Shown here piece by piece: positions 31,429-41,111 of a stretch of 64,000 nucleotides of DNA. The stretch lies in assembly GCA_003280915.1 (NCBI GenBank), contig QCDL01000005.1, forward strand, positions 40,499 through 104,498, written 5' to 3'. How positions within the stretch are numbered: the stretch's first letter is position 1; each line of letters starts with the position of its first letter. The notes below the pieces were generated by a model. It did not search any database. It was not told where the DNA came from and saw only the letters and a program-made list of their open reading frames with translations. The translations under genes and the position numbers were made by a program. Origin of the DNA: Prochlorococcus sp. AG-355-I04 (GTDB taxonomy: Bacteria; Cyanobacteriota; Cyanobacteriia; PCC-6307; Cyanobiaceae).

Positions 31429-31530
31429 ATGTCTTCAGATTTTATTCTTATCCCTTCTTGTATTTTTATTATCGTTTTTCTTTTAAATAAAAAAAATATT
31501 TTCTCTAAGAGTAAACAAAAGGCCAAATAA
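31429..31530 (+). CDS. Possible small TM protein, 33 aa
   Basis: Manual: MSSDFILIPSCIFIIVFLLNKKNIFSKSKQKAK. Confidence 0.4.
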   Translation: MSSDFILIPSCIFIIVFLLNKKNIFSKSKQKAK

Positions 31531-31669
31531 TTATATTAGTTAAGATGAGGAAGAACATTAAAGATCAAAAACTTTTTAAGTATCTATAAATAAAAATTCT
31601 TAAAAAACTATTTTTAAATTTTTTTTGAATTTTTGAAGGTTTATAAAGAGAAATGGGCTTAATTTTTTC

Positions 31670-31795
31670 TTAAAATAAATTTTTAACTGGAATCATCAGA
31701 ACTTGTGACCAATATTCTTTTGACCGATTTATTTGTTCTTGTTTCTCAAGACAATGGATGCAATTACATTTTTTTATTAAAGTTTTAGATCTCAT
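31670..31795 (-). CDS. Possible small protein with CxCxxC motif, 41 aa
   Basis: Manual: MRSKTLIKKCNCIHCLEKQEQINRSKEYWSQVLMIPVKNLF. Confidence 0.4.
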   Translation of the reverse strand: MRSKTLIKKCNCIHCLEKQEQINRSKEYWSQVLMIPVKNLF

Positions 31796-31909
31796 CGATT
31801 GCTGACTTTTCCCTAACAAAACACAAAGAGAGATCGTTTTCAATAGTTAATTCTGTAAATAGGTTTTTAAAATAACTTCTATTTGATGAACCCTCTCTAA
31901 ATTAAAGAT

Positions 31910-33076
31910 TTATATTTTACTTGCTCGTTTAACTAGCAATAATGCCACCGCAATAGATAGAAACACAGGAGACCATGCTGCAACGAAGGGATTTAAAATA
32001 CCCTTTACCCCAAGAGAACTTGAAAAAAAAGATAAAATATAATATCCAAATATTAGTAACACACTTAAGCCAAATCCTTGACTCTTTGATGATCTTGAAA
32101 TTGATCTAACACCAAGTCCACTACCAATTAATCCAAAGACTAAGCAAGCTGCTGGAAGAGTAAATTTTTCTTGTATTCTTACTCGCATCCTTCTCGCTTC
32201 TTTTACATTGCCAGATTTTTGATAAAGTGCTTCTGCCATTTTTGCTTGTTTTAATGTCATATCATTAGCGTCAGACGGTACTTTAGCTAACTCCCTTGGA
32301 CCGTCTCCAAAAGGATATTTATATGTCTTGAAATTAATAAAGCTTACTGTTCCATCATCTTGGGAAATGGTTAAGCGGCCATCATAAAAGATCCAAAGAT
32401 TATTATTTTGATCAAATTCTCCTTTTTTTGCTTTAAGAGTTTGCTCTATACCTAGTCTTGAATAATCAATAAGAGTTACCTCTTCCATAAAATTATTGCG
32501 AAAAAACTTTGCATAAAAAATATGCGTTAAGTTTTCATTACTTTTTGAAATCTGATTGGAAGAATCAATTTGCGAACCATATCTAGAAAACATTATGTGT
32601 TTACCCTCTTCAGAACTTAAAGCTGTACCCAAAGAAGATCTCATAGTATTTTCCGCAACCCTATTGGAAATAGGTACAAGACTATCATTAAAACTAAAAG
32701 TAATAAATGTCATTAATAATGAGAGAAAAAATGCAGGTATAATAATTCTTATATTGGTAAATCCTAAACTCTTTAAAGCTGTTAATTCCGAATTAGAAGA
32801 TAATTTTCCATATGCAAGCAATGTAGCCAGAAGCATTGACATCGGAAAAGATAAGACAAGAAAGCCAGGCAGTTTTAAAATTAGTATTTTCAATGCAATT
32901 TGAAGCGGCAATCCAAATTCAACAATTTTCCTAACTAAATCGAACATAATTCCAACACTTAAGCTCACCGCCGTAAATGCTCCGATCGCAAATAACATTG
33001 GCGGCAACAATTGACTAATTAACCAACGATCAACAAGTGGGGTTTTAATTATTAGTTTTCTCAACTCGCTCCTCAT
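31910..33076 (-). CDS. LptF/LptG (YjgP/YjgQ) family permease; ORF track start 33175 probably too early
   Basis: LVDRWLISQLLPPMLFAIGAFTAVSLSVG; multi-TM architecture. Confidence 0.9.
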   Translation of the reverse strand: MRSELRKLIIKTPLVDRWLISQLLPPMLFAIGAFTAVSLSVGIMFDLVRKIVEFGLPLQIALKILILKLPGFLVLSFPMSMLLATLLAYGKLSSNSELTALKSLGFTNIRIIIPAFFLSLLMTFITFSFNDSLVPISNRVAENTMRSSLGTALSSEEGKHIMFSRYGSQIDSSNQISKSNENLTHIFYAKFFRNNFMEEVTLIDYSRLGIEQTLKAKKGEFDQNNNLWIFYDGRLTISQDDGTVSFINFKTYKYPFGDGPRELAKVPSDANDMTLKQAKMAEALYQKSGNVKEARRMRVRIQEKFTLPAACLVFGLIGSGLGVRSISRSSKSQGFGLSVLLIFGYYILSFFSSSLGVKGILNPFVAAWSPVFLSIAVALLLVKRASKI

Positions 33077-33116
33077 TATTTTTAAAAACATAAAGTTAGC
33101 CTCCATAGTCAAACAT

Positions 33117-34208
33117 TTAAATTGATTTTTTCCAAACGAACGAACTACTGGCCAAATAATTCCAAGCATAAACAATAGCTATACCAGCAATCTGCGCTAT
33201 AAATGTATCTGCCGATATGTATCTGTAGAAAGCTGTAGTTATTCCTATATTGGCAATTACAGGTAATGAAGCGACGATCAGAAATTTAAAAAGACCAATC
33301 AATAAAGCTGACTTCTTTAACCTCTCAGAGCGAAAAGTTACCTGATTATTAATTAAAAAATTGGATGTTGCTGCAGATAATATTGCGAAAGGTAATGCTC
33401 TATAGAAGTCAATAAGAAGAATTTCTACTAAAAATGAAGAAATAAAAAGTTGAACAAACACACCTGACATGCCCACCATTCCAAAACTTATGGCCCTTCT
33501 TGGTAATAATCTTAAAGTCAGATTATGAATAATTGAAACGATAAAATCCCACACTATAGCTATGTCTAATTTTGAATTACCAAATCTTCTTTCCTTGAAA
33601 GTCAATGGGACCTCATTCACCTTTAGTTCGCCCTTACTTAAAGCAAGTAATTCATACAAAAATTTAAATCCATTAATTTCTATTTTTCTTATAAATTTAT
33701 TAGTCATTTTTTTATTTAAGCAAAAACATCCACTTAAATAATCTGTTAATTTTGAGTAATTTCTATGCAAGGATATACGTGCTAGTTTATTAGAAATATT
33801 TGATCCTAGAGTTCTTTTATTTGATAATCCCTCTAGTTTAGATGCGTTAAGAAACCTACTTCCAATGACGATATCAGATTTTTTTTTATTAATTACATCT
33901 AACATATCTAATACAAAAGAAGGGTGATGTTGACCATCACCGTCAAGAACTAATATATATTTCCCTTGAGCGAAAATTAAACCCTCTTTAATAGCACTCG
34001 ATAAACCAGACCTGCCAATTCTTGTGATCAATTTAATTCTATTATTCAACTTCATATATTTATTTATCTCTTCAGAAGTTCCATCTGGAGAATCATCATC
34101 CACAACTACAATTTCATATTCAAAATGACTTATTACGACAGTTAATCTTTTTATAAGCGGTATTATATTTTGTACTTCATTAAATGTAGGTATGACTATG
34201 GATATCAT
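33117..34208 (-). CDS. GT2 dolichol-phosphate-mannosyltransferase-like domain fused to GtrA-like membrane domain
   Basis: ISIVIPTFNEVQNI, VVDDDSPDGT, VLDGDGQHHP; C-terminal GMVGMSGVFVQLFISS...NFLINNQVTF. Confidence 0.9.
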   Translation of the reverse strand: MISIVIPTFNEVQNIIPLIKRLTVVISHFEYEIVVVDDDSPDGTSEEINKYMKLNNRIKLITRIGRSGLSSAIKEGLIFAQGKYILVLDGDGQHHPSFVLDMLDVINKKKSDIVIGSRFLNASKLEGLSNKRTLGSNISNKLARISLHRNYSKLTDYLSGCFCLNKKMTNKFIRKIEINGFKFLYELLALSKGELKVNEVPLTFKERRFGNSKLDIAIVWDFIVSIIHNLTLRLLPRRAISFGMVGMSGVFVQLFISSFLVEILLIDFYRALPFAILSAATSNFLINNQVTFRSERLKKSALLIGLFKFLIVASLPVIANIGITTAFYRYISADTFIAQIAGIAIVYAWNYLASSSFVWKKSI

Positions 34209-34276
34209 TACTTTGGACTATTTAGCCTAATTACTTTATAGTATCTTAATGTAATGCTAAAAGAAATAAAATAAGG

Positions 34277-35449
34277 ATGAATAGTATTAAAAAGAAAATC
34301 GAATGGGATAAATATATTATTACTCTTAGTCCTATTTTTCTCATTTTTTATATAAGTAATGAAACCTATGCAATTGACTATAGAGCCTTTTATTTAGCAG
34401 GAAAATCTGTACTAAATAATCTTAATCCCTACTTAAATCATATCTCTTTAAGTAGTGATTTCTATGGACCTATTAATTCAGAATTATCTAAATTTTCTGG
34501 TTGGAAATATCCACCACTAGCATCCTATATTTTTACACCTCTTGCAACTTTACCTTACGAACTTTCGAAAAATATTTTTAATCTTATTTCTCTTCTAAGT
34601 ATTTCATTTGTAACTTTATTTATTATAAAAAAAAGGATTTTTCATATTAATCCTTATTCTCTAATTATTGTTGGAATAAGTTTCCCTTTACTAGCAATCA
34701 TATCAAGAGGACAAGTAGAGATTTTGATAGTTTGCATAGCATTGATATCTTTATATTTTTATAAACAAAAAAAAATCTTTTTAAGTGCTAACCTAATCGC
34801 AATTATGGGATTTATTAAAGTATTTCCTCTAATATTAGCCCTAGCCTTTATTAAAAGTTTTAGAAAAAATAAATTTTACATATATCTAATTGCTTCATTA
34901 CTAATACTTTACTTTTTAAATTTAACTTTGTGTCCCCTCGAATGGAGGCAATCATTTATAGAGAGAATAATGATTCCATGGAATCAAATGCCTTTAGGGG
35001 ATCTAGAAGAACTTCCTAACAATTTAGGTGTTATTAAAGATTCCATGATGGTAAGAACATCCGATGCTAGAAATTTATTTCATTCACATTTTTTTGTTTT
35101 TGGATTCGCTAATCCTTTATTATCTAACAATTTATTTTTGAGCGGAACAATTGGAATTATTGGAGCTCTAGTTTGCATATTTAAGTACGCAAAATATTCA
35201 ACATCATTATGCTTTTTTACAATCATGAATTGGATTAACATAATTAACCCAATATCATGGATTATGGGGTTGTTCTGGTATGTTCCTCTCTTTATTTTCA
35301 GTTATGAGAAAATAAAACCTTCCTTAAAAATAATCATTGTTCTTCCGCTTATACTTCCACCATTTTTAAATATCTCTGGTTACTTAGCCGCAATTATATC
35401 ATTATTCATTTTGAGTTTTTTCTCTAAAGAAAGTTTAAATAGTCTTTAA
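34277..35449 (+). CDS. DUF2029/GT87-like membrane glycosyltransferase
   Basis: IDYRAFYLAGKSVLNNLNPY...KYPPLASYIFTPLATLP. Confidence 0.75.
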   Translation: MNSIKKKIEWDKYIITLSPIFLIFYISNETYAIDYRAFYLAGKSVLNNLNPYLNHISLSSDFYGPINSELSKFSGWKYPPLASYIFTPLATLPYELSKNIFNLISLLSISFVTLFIIKKRIFHINPYSLIIVGISFPLLAIISRGQVEILIVCIALISLYFYKQKKIFLSANLIAIMGFIKVFPLILALAFIKSFRKNKFYIYLIASLLILYFLNLTLCPLEWRQSFIERIMIPWNQMPLGDLEELPNNLGVIKDSMMVRTSDARNLFHSHFFVFGFANPLLSNNLFLSGTIGIIGALVCIFKYAKYSTSLCFFTIMNWINIINPISWIMGLFWYVPLFIFSYEKIKPSLKIIIVLPLILPPFLNISGYLAAIISLFILSFFSKESLNSL

Positions 35450-35747
35450 AATCATATTTTTAAAATTTATAAAAGTTAGCTAAAATCTTCTTTAAGATGA
35501 ATAGATTTTGAATATTTCATACTTTAATAGAGTCAAAATGATAACTCTTACTATGGACTATCTAAGCTCAATATTTAAAAATATAACCACTAGAAAGTTT
35601 GTAAATGAAATTAAGTATTAATGTCTTTACTCAAAAATAACCAAATATAAAAATTTTAGAATATCAAAAATTATTATATTTAAAGTTTGCTTATTTTAAC
35701 TGTTAAGAATAACTTCTAAAAATATTTTATATAAAGTGAAAGTTTAC

Positions 35748-35930
35748 TTAATTAAACCAACCTTTTTTCTTTTCTTTGACTTTTGGTGAAGTCTGAACTT
35801 TAGGCGCTTCGTCTACCCTGCCTTTTATAATCATTAATGGAACTATTGCCCAAAGTGATAAAAATAATATCCAAAATAAATAAATGTTCATAATTTTAAA
35901 ACTTAATAAAATTATATTAAAATCAATCAA
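35748..35930 (-). CDS. Small TM protein (likely starts at MNIYLFWILF)
   Basis: ORF track, hydrophobic plus basic tail. Confidence 0.5.
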   Translation of the reverse strand: MIDFNIILLSFKIMNIYLFWILFLSLWAIVPLMIIKGRVDEAPKVQTSPKVKEKKKGWFN

Positions 35931-36223
35931 ATAAGATTCGTGAGTTTCTTTTTAAAGTTCTAGTTTAGAGGTATAATAAATTCTCATTTTCAATTAAAGC
36001 TAAATAGAATATTTTAAAAATTTTATATAAAGAGGAGATTATTTTAACGTTATAAAAAATATAAATATTATCAAGCAATAAAATTAATTGCACTCAACAA
36101 AACCACTGCTTTGCTTCAGGATGTGGAGAGTGCCTCTTTATAATGACACGATAAAAAATTTTTCGTGAATATTTAAAATCAAACTAATCTTTATCTAAAA
36201 TTAATTAAGCAAAGTTATGATTA

Positions 36224-36379
36224 TTGAAAAAATGTGATTTATGTCATAGGCAAGATAAAATTCATTACAGAGTTAAATCCATAATTCATAAAGACTGGAT
36301 TTTTTGTTGTAAAGAATGTTGGAATCTAATTTCTAAAAATAATGATTATTCCTATGGTGGCACAAGAAAGTCAAAATAA
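36224..36379 (+). CDS. Possible Cys-rich (zinc-ribbon-like) small protein, TTG start
   Basis: Manual: (M)KKCDLCHRQDKIHYRVKSIIHKDWIFCCKECWNLISKNNDYSYGGTRKSK. Confidence 0.4.
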   Translation: MKKCDLCHRQDKIHYRVKSIIHKDWIFCCKECWNLISKNNDYSYGGTRKSK

Positions 36380-36701
36380 TAAATTTTCCTGCAAACTAAT
36401 ATACAAAAATGGTGCATCTGAATATAACTTGCAAATAGAAATTGATGAAAATAGGGAGGAACTATTTAATAATTATTATTTTAAAAATAATTCTGAAAAA
36501 TATGATTCATTAAAAAATAAAAAGTTTCTTTTATTTGAAAAAATAGCCCAAAACAAACTTAAATTTAATATCAAAAAGACAATTATTTATTCTTTATCAA
36601 TTTTTGGATTTGTAATTATTTTGGGAATAATATTATTTTTTATTTCGCAATTTAAAAAAAATGAATCAACATTAACAAATAAATCAATTTTGATAGAATA
36701 A
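36342..36701 (+). CDS. Hypothetical protein with C-terminal TM
   Basis: 119 aa ORF. Confidence 0.55.
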   Translation: MIIPMVAQESQNNKFSCKLIYKNGASEYNLQIEIDENREELFNNYYFKNNSEKYDSLKNKKFLLFEKIAQNKLKFNIKKTIIYSLSIFGFVIILGIILFFISQFKKNESTLTNKSILIE

Positions 36702-36714
36702 AGATTTTAATTTT

Positions 36715-37191
36715 CTAAAAAAAATCATTAATTTCTTTTTTTATAGATTTATATTCTAGATTAATTCCTTTAATAAATTCATCTAGTTCTTTTTTTGTAT
36801 TCTTATATTCATTTATTTTTTGTTTGGTTTTCTCATGGAAAATGGATTCAAATTTTCCCGGACTTACCTCCTCTATCCAATATCCTGCCAAACAATAAAT
36901 TTGATTTGGAACAAAATTTATAATAAATAATTTTTTGGAATTTTTATATTGATCAATCATCTTATTAGCAAAAGTACCTTTAGTTTTGTTAATCCCGAAT
37001 AGAGTAATATCTTTTGCTAAAGGCTTAAAATTCTTCGATAGATTTTTACTTTTTTCTACTGTATTTCTAGAAATTATTTTTTCTAGAGTATAACAATAAT
37101 CAAATAAATTAGTATTTTCTTTTTTTGAAGGATATATAATTATTAGGGAACTTAAAAGTAAAAAAGAAGTAAAAAGAAATTTTTTAAACAT
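36715..37191 (-). CDS. Hypothetical exported protein
   Basis: 158 aa, signal-like N-terminus. Confidence 0.6.
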   Translation of the reverse strand: MFKKFLFTSFLLLSSLIIIYPSKKENTNLFDYCYTLEKIISRNTVEKSKNLSKNFKPLAKDITLFGINKTKGTFANKMIDQYKNSKKLFIINFVPNQIYCLAGYWIEEVSPGKFESIFHEKTKQKINEYKNTKKELDEFIKGINLEYKSIKKEINDFF

Positions 37192-37366
37192 TTATTTTAA
37201 TTATATTTACTATTTCATAAATATATAAAGACAATTCATAAATTACTATCAATTATATTTATAAGATTCACATAAATTAAAAAGATTTCTATTAATTTAG
37301 CTAAACCTATTTGAGAAAAATTTAGTATTTACTAAAAGCATAAAATTATTTTCTTATAATAAGTTT

Positions 37367-37747
37367 ATGGACTATTCTTTTTTGAAAAATAAACGTATCA
37401 AATCTTTTTTAGATTTTTTTTCAAGAGTATCAATTTCAGCAATATTTATTTCATCCATACCAGGGAAAATAAATGATTTTGAAAGAACTATTGAATATAT
37501 TTCTTCAAAAGGAATTCCCGAACCAATTTCATCTATTCTTCTAGTGGGAGCAATTATATGTCTTATCTTGGGTTCTGGATTTTTTATATTTGGAGAAAAA
37601 CAAAAAATCGGTTCAGTCTTTTTATTACTATTTCTTATTCCAACAACAATAATTTTTCATGTATTCCCTTTCCATCAAAGAGCAGTATTTATTAATCTCG
37701 GATTGATAGGTGGATTAATTATTGCTGCAATAAGGGATCCAAAATAA
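37367..37747 (+). CDS. DoxX-superfamily-like membrane protein
   Basis: FFSRVSISAIFISSIPGKINDFERTIEYISSKGIPEP. Confidence 0.8.
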   Translation: MDYSFLKNKRIKSFLDFFSRVSISAIFISSIPGKINDFERTIEYISSKGIPEPISSILLVGAIICLILGSGFFIFGEKQKIGSVFLLLFLIPTTIIFHVFPFHQRAVFINLGLIGGLIIAAIRDPK

Positions 37748-37766
37748 ATAACTTAATTAAAGAAAA

Positions 37767-37970
37767 CTAAATATTTTTTTTACCATCTCTTAATTCTGGA
37801 AAGTAATTCGCAATATGAATTAATTCATAAACCTCTTTGCTATCGTATTTTTTATTAGGAATTCCACTTCCTACCTCTATGCCTCTCTCTTTCATCTTCT
37901 TTAATATCAATTCTTGTCTTTGCAAACTTGACATAGACTTAAATCTTTTAGTTCGTTCTTCTTTATTCAC
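37767..37970 (-). CDS. Hypothetical protein, 67 aa
   Basis: ORF track. Confidence 0.55.
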   Translation of the reverse strand: MNKEERTKRFKSMSSLQRQELILKKMKERGIEVGSGIPNKKYDSKEVYELIHIANYFPELRDGKKNI

Positions 37971-38254
37971 TATCTATATTTAATTAAACTTTATTTTTAA
38001 GGTTACATCAATTAGCGATTCATTAAATAGGTAAGAAAGCCAGTAAAAGTAATTAATTTAAATCCAATAAAGAAAGGTAAATATTTTTTGACCTTTTTCC
38101 CAACGGGCAAAAATTTGTTTAATGAATTGATCATGATTTACATTAAAATCTAGTAATTAGAAACATCCTAACGAATTTTTTTTAGAATTATCTCATTTCG
38201 ATTTGTAAATCTTAAACAGTAGTTCTAAACTAGAAGTATTAAGTCCCTTTTTTT

Positions 38255-38641
38255 ATGAATGATAAAGAAACAATAATTTCATTATTAAATGAGTTTGCTA
38301 ATCCAAAAAAAATGGCCTCATTTTTTGTTAACAATGCGACTTCAAATTTTTTGTTCATAAGACCGAGTGGTAATCCTATAGATGCAAAAGGGTTCGAACA
38401 AATGATTACTGATGAAATTGTTCAAGAAAACGCAGAAATAACAAAAATTCACCGATTCGAATTTTTAAGCGAAGATATAGTAATGTGCATTTTTACACTA
38501 GGTTCAAAATTTACTTATAAAGGGACACCTAATGATGACTTACCAACAGTTACGTCAATTTTTAAAAAAGTAAATAATTTTTGGAAAATTCACTGGATGC
38601 AAAGATCTACAGGAAATTCAGATTTATCTTTATGGGATTAG
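38255..38641 (+). CDS. SnoaL/DUF4440-like protein
   Basis: Small alpha+beta ORF, FKKVNNFWKIHWMQRS end. Confidence 0.65.
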   Translation: MNDKETIISLLNEFANPKKMASFFVNNATSNFLFIRPSGNPIDAKGFEQMITDEIVQENAEITKIHRFEFLSEDIVMCIFTLGSKFTYKGTPNDDLPTVTSIFKKVNNFWKIHWMQRSTGNSDLSLWD

Positions 38642-38721
38642 CAAAGTTAACAGCACTTTTAATGGTGCTTCTACTTGTAGGAAGTTCTTTTGTTGGTTTA
38701 ATTTTGTATTTTATAAATTAA
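38632..38721 (+). CDS. Possible TM microprotein, 29 aa, overlapping the upstream stop
   Basis: Manual: MGLAKLTALLMVLLLVGSSFVGLILYFIN. Confidence 0.45.
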   Translation: MGLAKLTALLMVLLLVGSSFVGLILYFIN

Positions 38722-39356
38722 ATAGATCAAATAATACCCAGTAACTATTTTTATTGTTTTAGAAAAAAATGCTTCCTTTTTGCTAAGTAATTTGATTTTC
38801 AGGTAAAAATAAAAACTTTAGACAGACTAACGCCTATGTCTAAAGCCAATAAAGCAATTAGTAACTTAGTCATTTTTTAGAACTCTCAACTATTTTTTTG
38901 TAAAGTTCCTCAGAAATAGGTTGCATAACCTTTTAAAAATCTAATTACAAATTAATTATTTTAAAATTAATTACTAGTTACCAAATATACGAATATATGA
39001 ATTTTTAAATAGGCAAAAAATATATTCACTATAAGTTCTTCTTATAAAGTATTAATAAATACTTAATCCAAAAACGTCAATAAATTTCCAAACTTGTTTA
39101 AAAAAGAAATTAGAAACATTATTTTAAGTAAATAGATCCTCTATAAGTAAGCTTTATAATCTTTTCTTCTTGTTTTCTACAATATACGAATGACTTTCCA
39201 TTGAAATACATGTTTACCATGATGCAGCTCCTGAACTTGCTCAAGTCCCCGTCCTATGGCTTGAGTCGTACTGCGGTCTATCAGATGGTAGATCGGACGA
39301 TTTTGTAGTATTCACTACAATCCATTTATAAAGTATTTATACTTAGATGTCAACAA

Positions 39357-39503
39357 TTAATAGAAACTAAACTTCAATTTAAAAGAAGATTCGGCTCTCA
39401 TAAACTCCCGAAAAAGAATAAAGAACATATAACTACGAGTAACTCCCATAAAAACTGAAACAAATGCTAGAACTACACAAATAGGGCAATGTGGGAATCC
39501 CAT
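39357..39503 (-). CDS. TM microprotein, 48 aa
   Basis: Manual: MGFPHCPICVVLAFVSVFMGVTRSYMFFILFREFMRAESSFKLKFSFY. Confidence 0.45.
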   Translation of the reverse strand: MGFPHCPICVVLAFVSVFMGVTRSYMFFILFREFMRAESSFKLKFSFY

Positions 39504-39619
39504 TACTTATTTTCCAATATAAATTGCAATTCAGTCTCTGCATTAAGAATATCGATTCTTCTCTTGAGCAGTTTAAAAAATTTAATTATTTTTTTCAAAA
39601 TTGAACCTTCTTTAGGCAT
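39503..39619 (-). CDS. Basic microprotein, 38 aa; stop overlaps start of next (TAATG)
   Basis: Manual: MPKEGSILKKIIKFFKLLKRRIDILNAETELQFILENK. Confidence 0.5.
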   Translation of the reverse strand: MPKEGSILKKIIKFFKLLKRRIDILNAETELQFILENK

Positions 39620-39801
39620 CAATAATAATATTATTTAAGAATGAATATATCAATGAGCAAAAATACTGAAGCCATTGATATAACAAAAGTTTTGTAGCAA
39701 ATTTATACAATAAAAAACACTTACATATGCTCAGATACTCTTGATCAATTAGCTTATTCAGAGTCAATTATTAAAATTGGTGATCTAATTCCCTTGCAGT
39801 A

Positions 39802-39868
39802 CTATTTTTCTTTTGCTAGAAAAATAGAGCGGGCTAAAGTCCAATACTCCACGAGGATTTAGTCCGCT
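39802..39868. other. Two abutting hairpins; terminator-like on the minus strand
   Basis: CTATTTTTC/GAAAAATAG (39802-39827) then AGCGGGCTAAA/TTTAGTCCGCT (39828-39868). Confidence 0.7.
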
Positions 39869-40012
39869 TCCTAAAACCTGAGAGTGCAAATTTTTCTTAA
39901 TTAATATGCAACTATGCTTTATAGGGTAAATATCTTGATTGCGTAATAAGTTTATTTTGTATATTGCTATTACAAAAATGCTGAGTTTATTTAAATTAGT
40001 TACTGAATCGTC

Positions 40013-40132
40013 GTGGAGAAAGCTTTAGTAAATTTCTTTTACTGGTTACTGATAAGATCAGCCGAATCTCATTATGGAGAATCATTTGTCTCTGTAGAAG
40101 TTCCATCTAATTCAATCAGAAGTTTTTCTTGA
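40013..40132 (+). CDS. Microprotein, 39 aa, GTG start; SAESxYGxS family
   Basis: Manual: (M)EKALVNFFYWLLIRSAESHYGESFVSVEVPSNSIRSFS; paralog at 44465..44572. Confidence 0.65.
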   Translation: MEKALVNFFYWLLIRSAESHYGESFVSVEVPSNSIRSFS

Positions 40133-40277
40133 TTGTAGAAAGTTTTTAATTCTTAAATTCATAGCTTTCTGAAAATTGAATAACTAATTTGAGTTAAGTT
40201 GGTTAATTATCTCTATTGCAAATAAAGACAAGGTTGTTAATCTTGCACTTAAAGAAGAAACTTAATTTCTTAAACTG

Positions 40278-40487
40278 ATGCAATTTGATCATTTAAATTT
40301 CACTGAAGATGAAGGCCTCATGTCTATAGAAGATTTAAGGGCTTTACGTCTTCAAAAAAATAAAATTGAAAGTGATAAGAAAGCTAGGAAATATATCCTA
40401 GATATAAATCAAAGATATAGAAAAATGAGTAACCGCAAAAGTAATAGCTTTTTAAGGAATATGAACCCTTTTAAAAAGGCCGCATAA
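40278..40487 (+). CDS. Hypothetical protein, 69 aa
   Basis: ORF track, MQFDHLNFTEDEGLMSIEDLRALRLQKNK. Confidence 0.65.
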   Translation: MQFDHLNFTEDEGLMSIEDLRALRLQKNKIESDKKARKYILDINQRYRKMSNRKSNSFLRNMNPFKKAA

Positions 40488-40572
40488 ATTGTTAACCTAG
40501 ATTTTGCTAATTTTTTTAAATTTGCAACTTACAGAGTAAGATTTTAATGGTGTTTCTTTGGAAGAGTTTCAC

Positions 40573-40602
40573 CAAGAGGGGTCAATTTTTGGCCCCTTCT
40601 TT
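40573..40602 (+). terminator. Terminator-like hairpin after 40278..40487
   Basis: AAGAGGGG...CCCCTTCTTT region; imperfect stem, boundaries approximate. Confidence 0.6.
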
Positions 40603-40831
40603 GCGGAGATATTTTTAATTTAAACTCTTTCTAAAATAAAAGTAGTACTTTCCTAGAAGGGGAAAGTAATGCAAATCTTTTGTATAAAGTTTTTTTATAA
40701 ACACTTAATGAAAACTCTATATCTTCAATTAAGTCCTCTAATTAAAAAACAAAAGTTTAAGCTTATGAACCACATACCAAAATTTATTGAATTTTTTCAA
40801 CAATTATAAATTTTTTCATTTGCGATTTTTA

Positions 40832-41035
40832 ATGGCTTCACCTACAAGTTGGGAATTCTACAAAGAAGTTGAAACTAAGATTCTATGGGTCAATATTTGT
40901 ACCCAAAATTTAGAAGGCGTAGCTATTTCGATCAATAAATGGTGGAAGACAAGATATCCAGCATACAAAATCAGAATAGTTTCTAAACAAGAATTTGAAC
41001 TAGTAAAAATGCAAGCTGAGAAAAAGGAGCAATAA
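40832..41035 (+). CDS. Hypothetical protein, 67 aa (internal Met start)
   Basis: MASPTSWEFYKEVETKILWVNICTQNLEGVAISINKWWKTRYPAYKIRIVSKQEFE. Confidence 0.6.
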   Translation: MASPTSWEFYKEVETKILWVNICTQNLEGVAISINKWWKTRYPAYKIRIVSKQEFELVKMQAEKKEQ

Positions 41036-41111
41036 AATTGTTCTTTGGTAAATATTTATGCTGAAAATTTAATTTTTGCAGCTATTATTAAATCATTAAA
41101 TTAAGGAACAA

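Noticed and set aside
9531-39346. Exact shared palindromic string AAGTATTTATACTTAG at 9531 and 39331
   Set aside because: In a genome this AT-rich, identical A/T-heavy 16-mers are expected by chance in 64 kb; no common gene context
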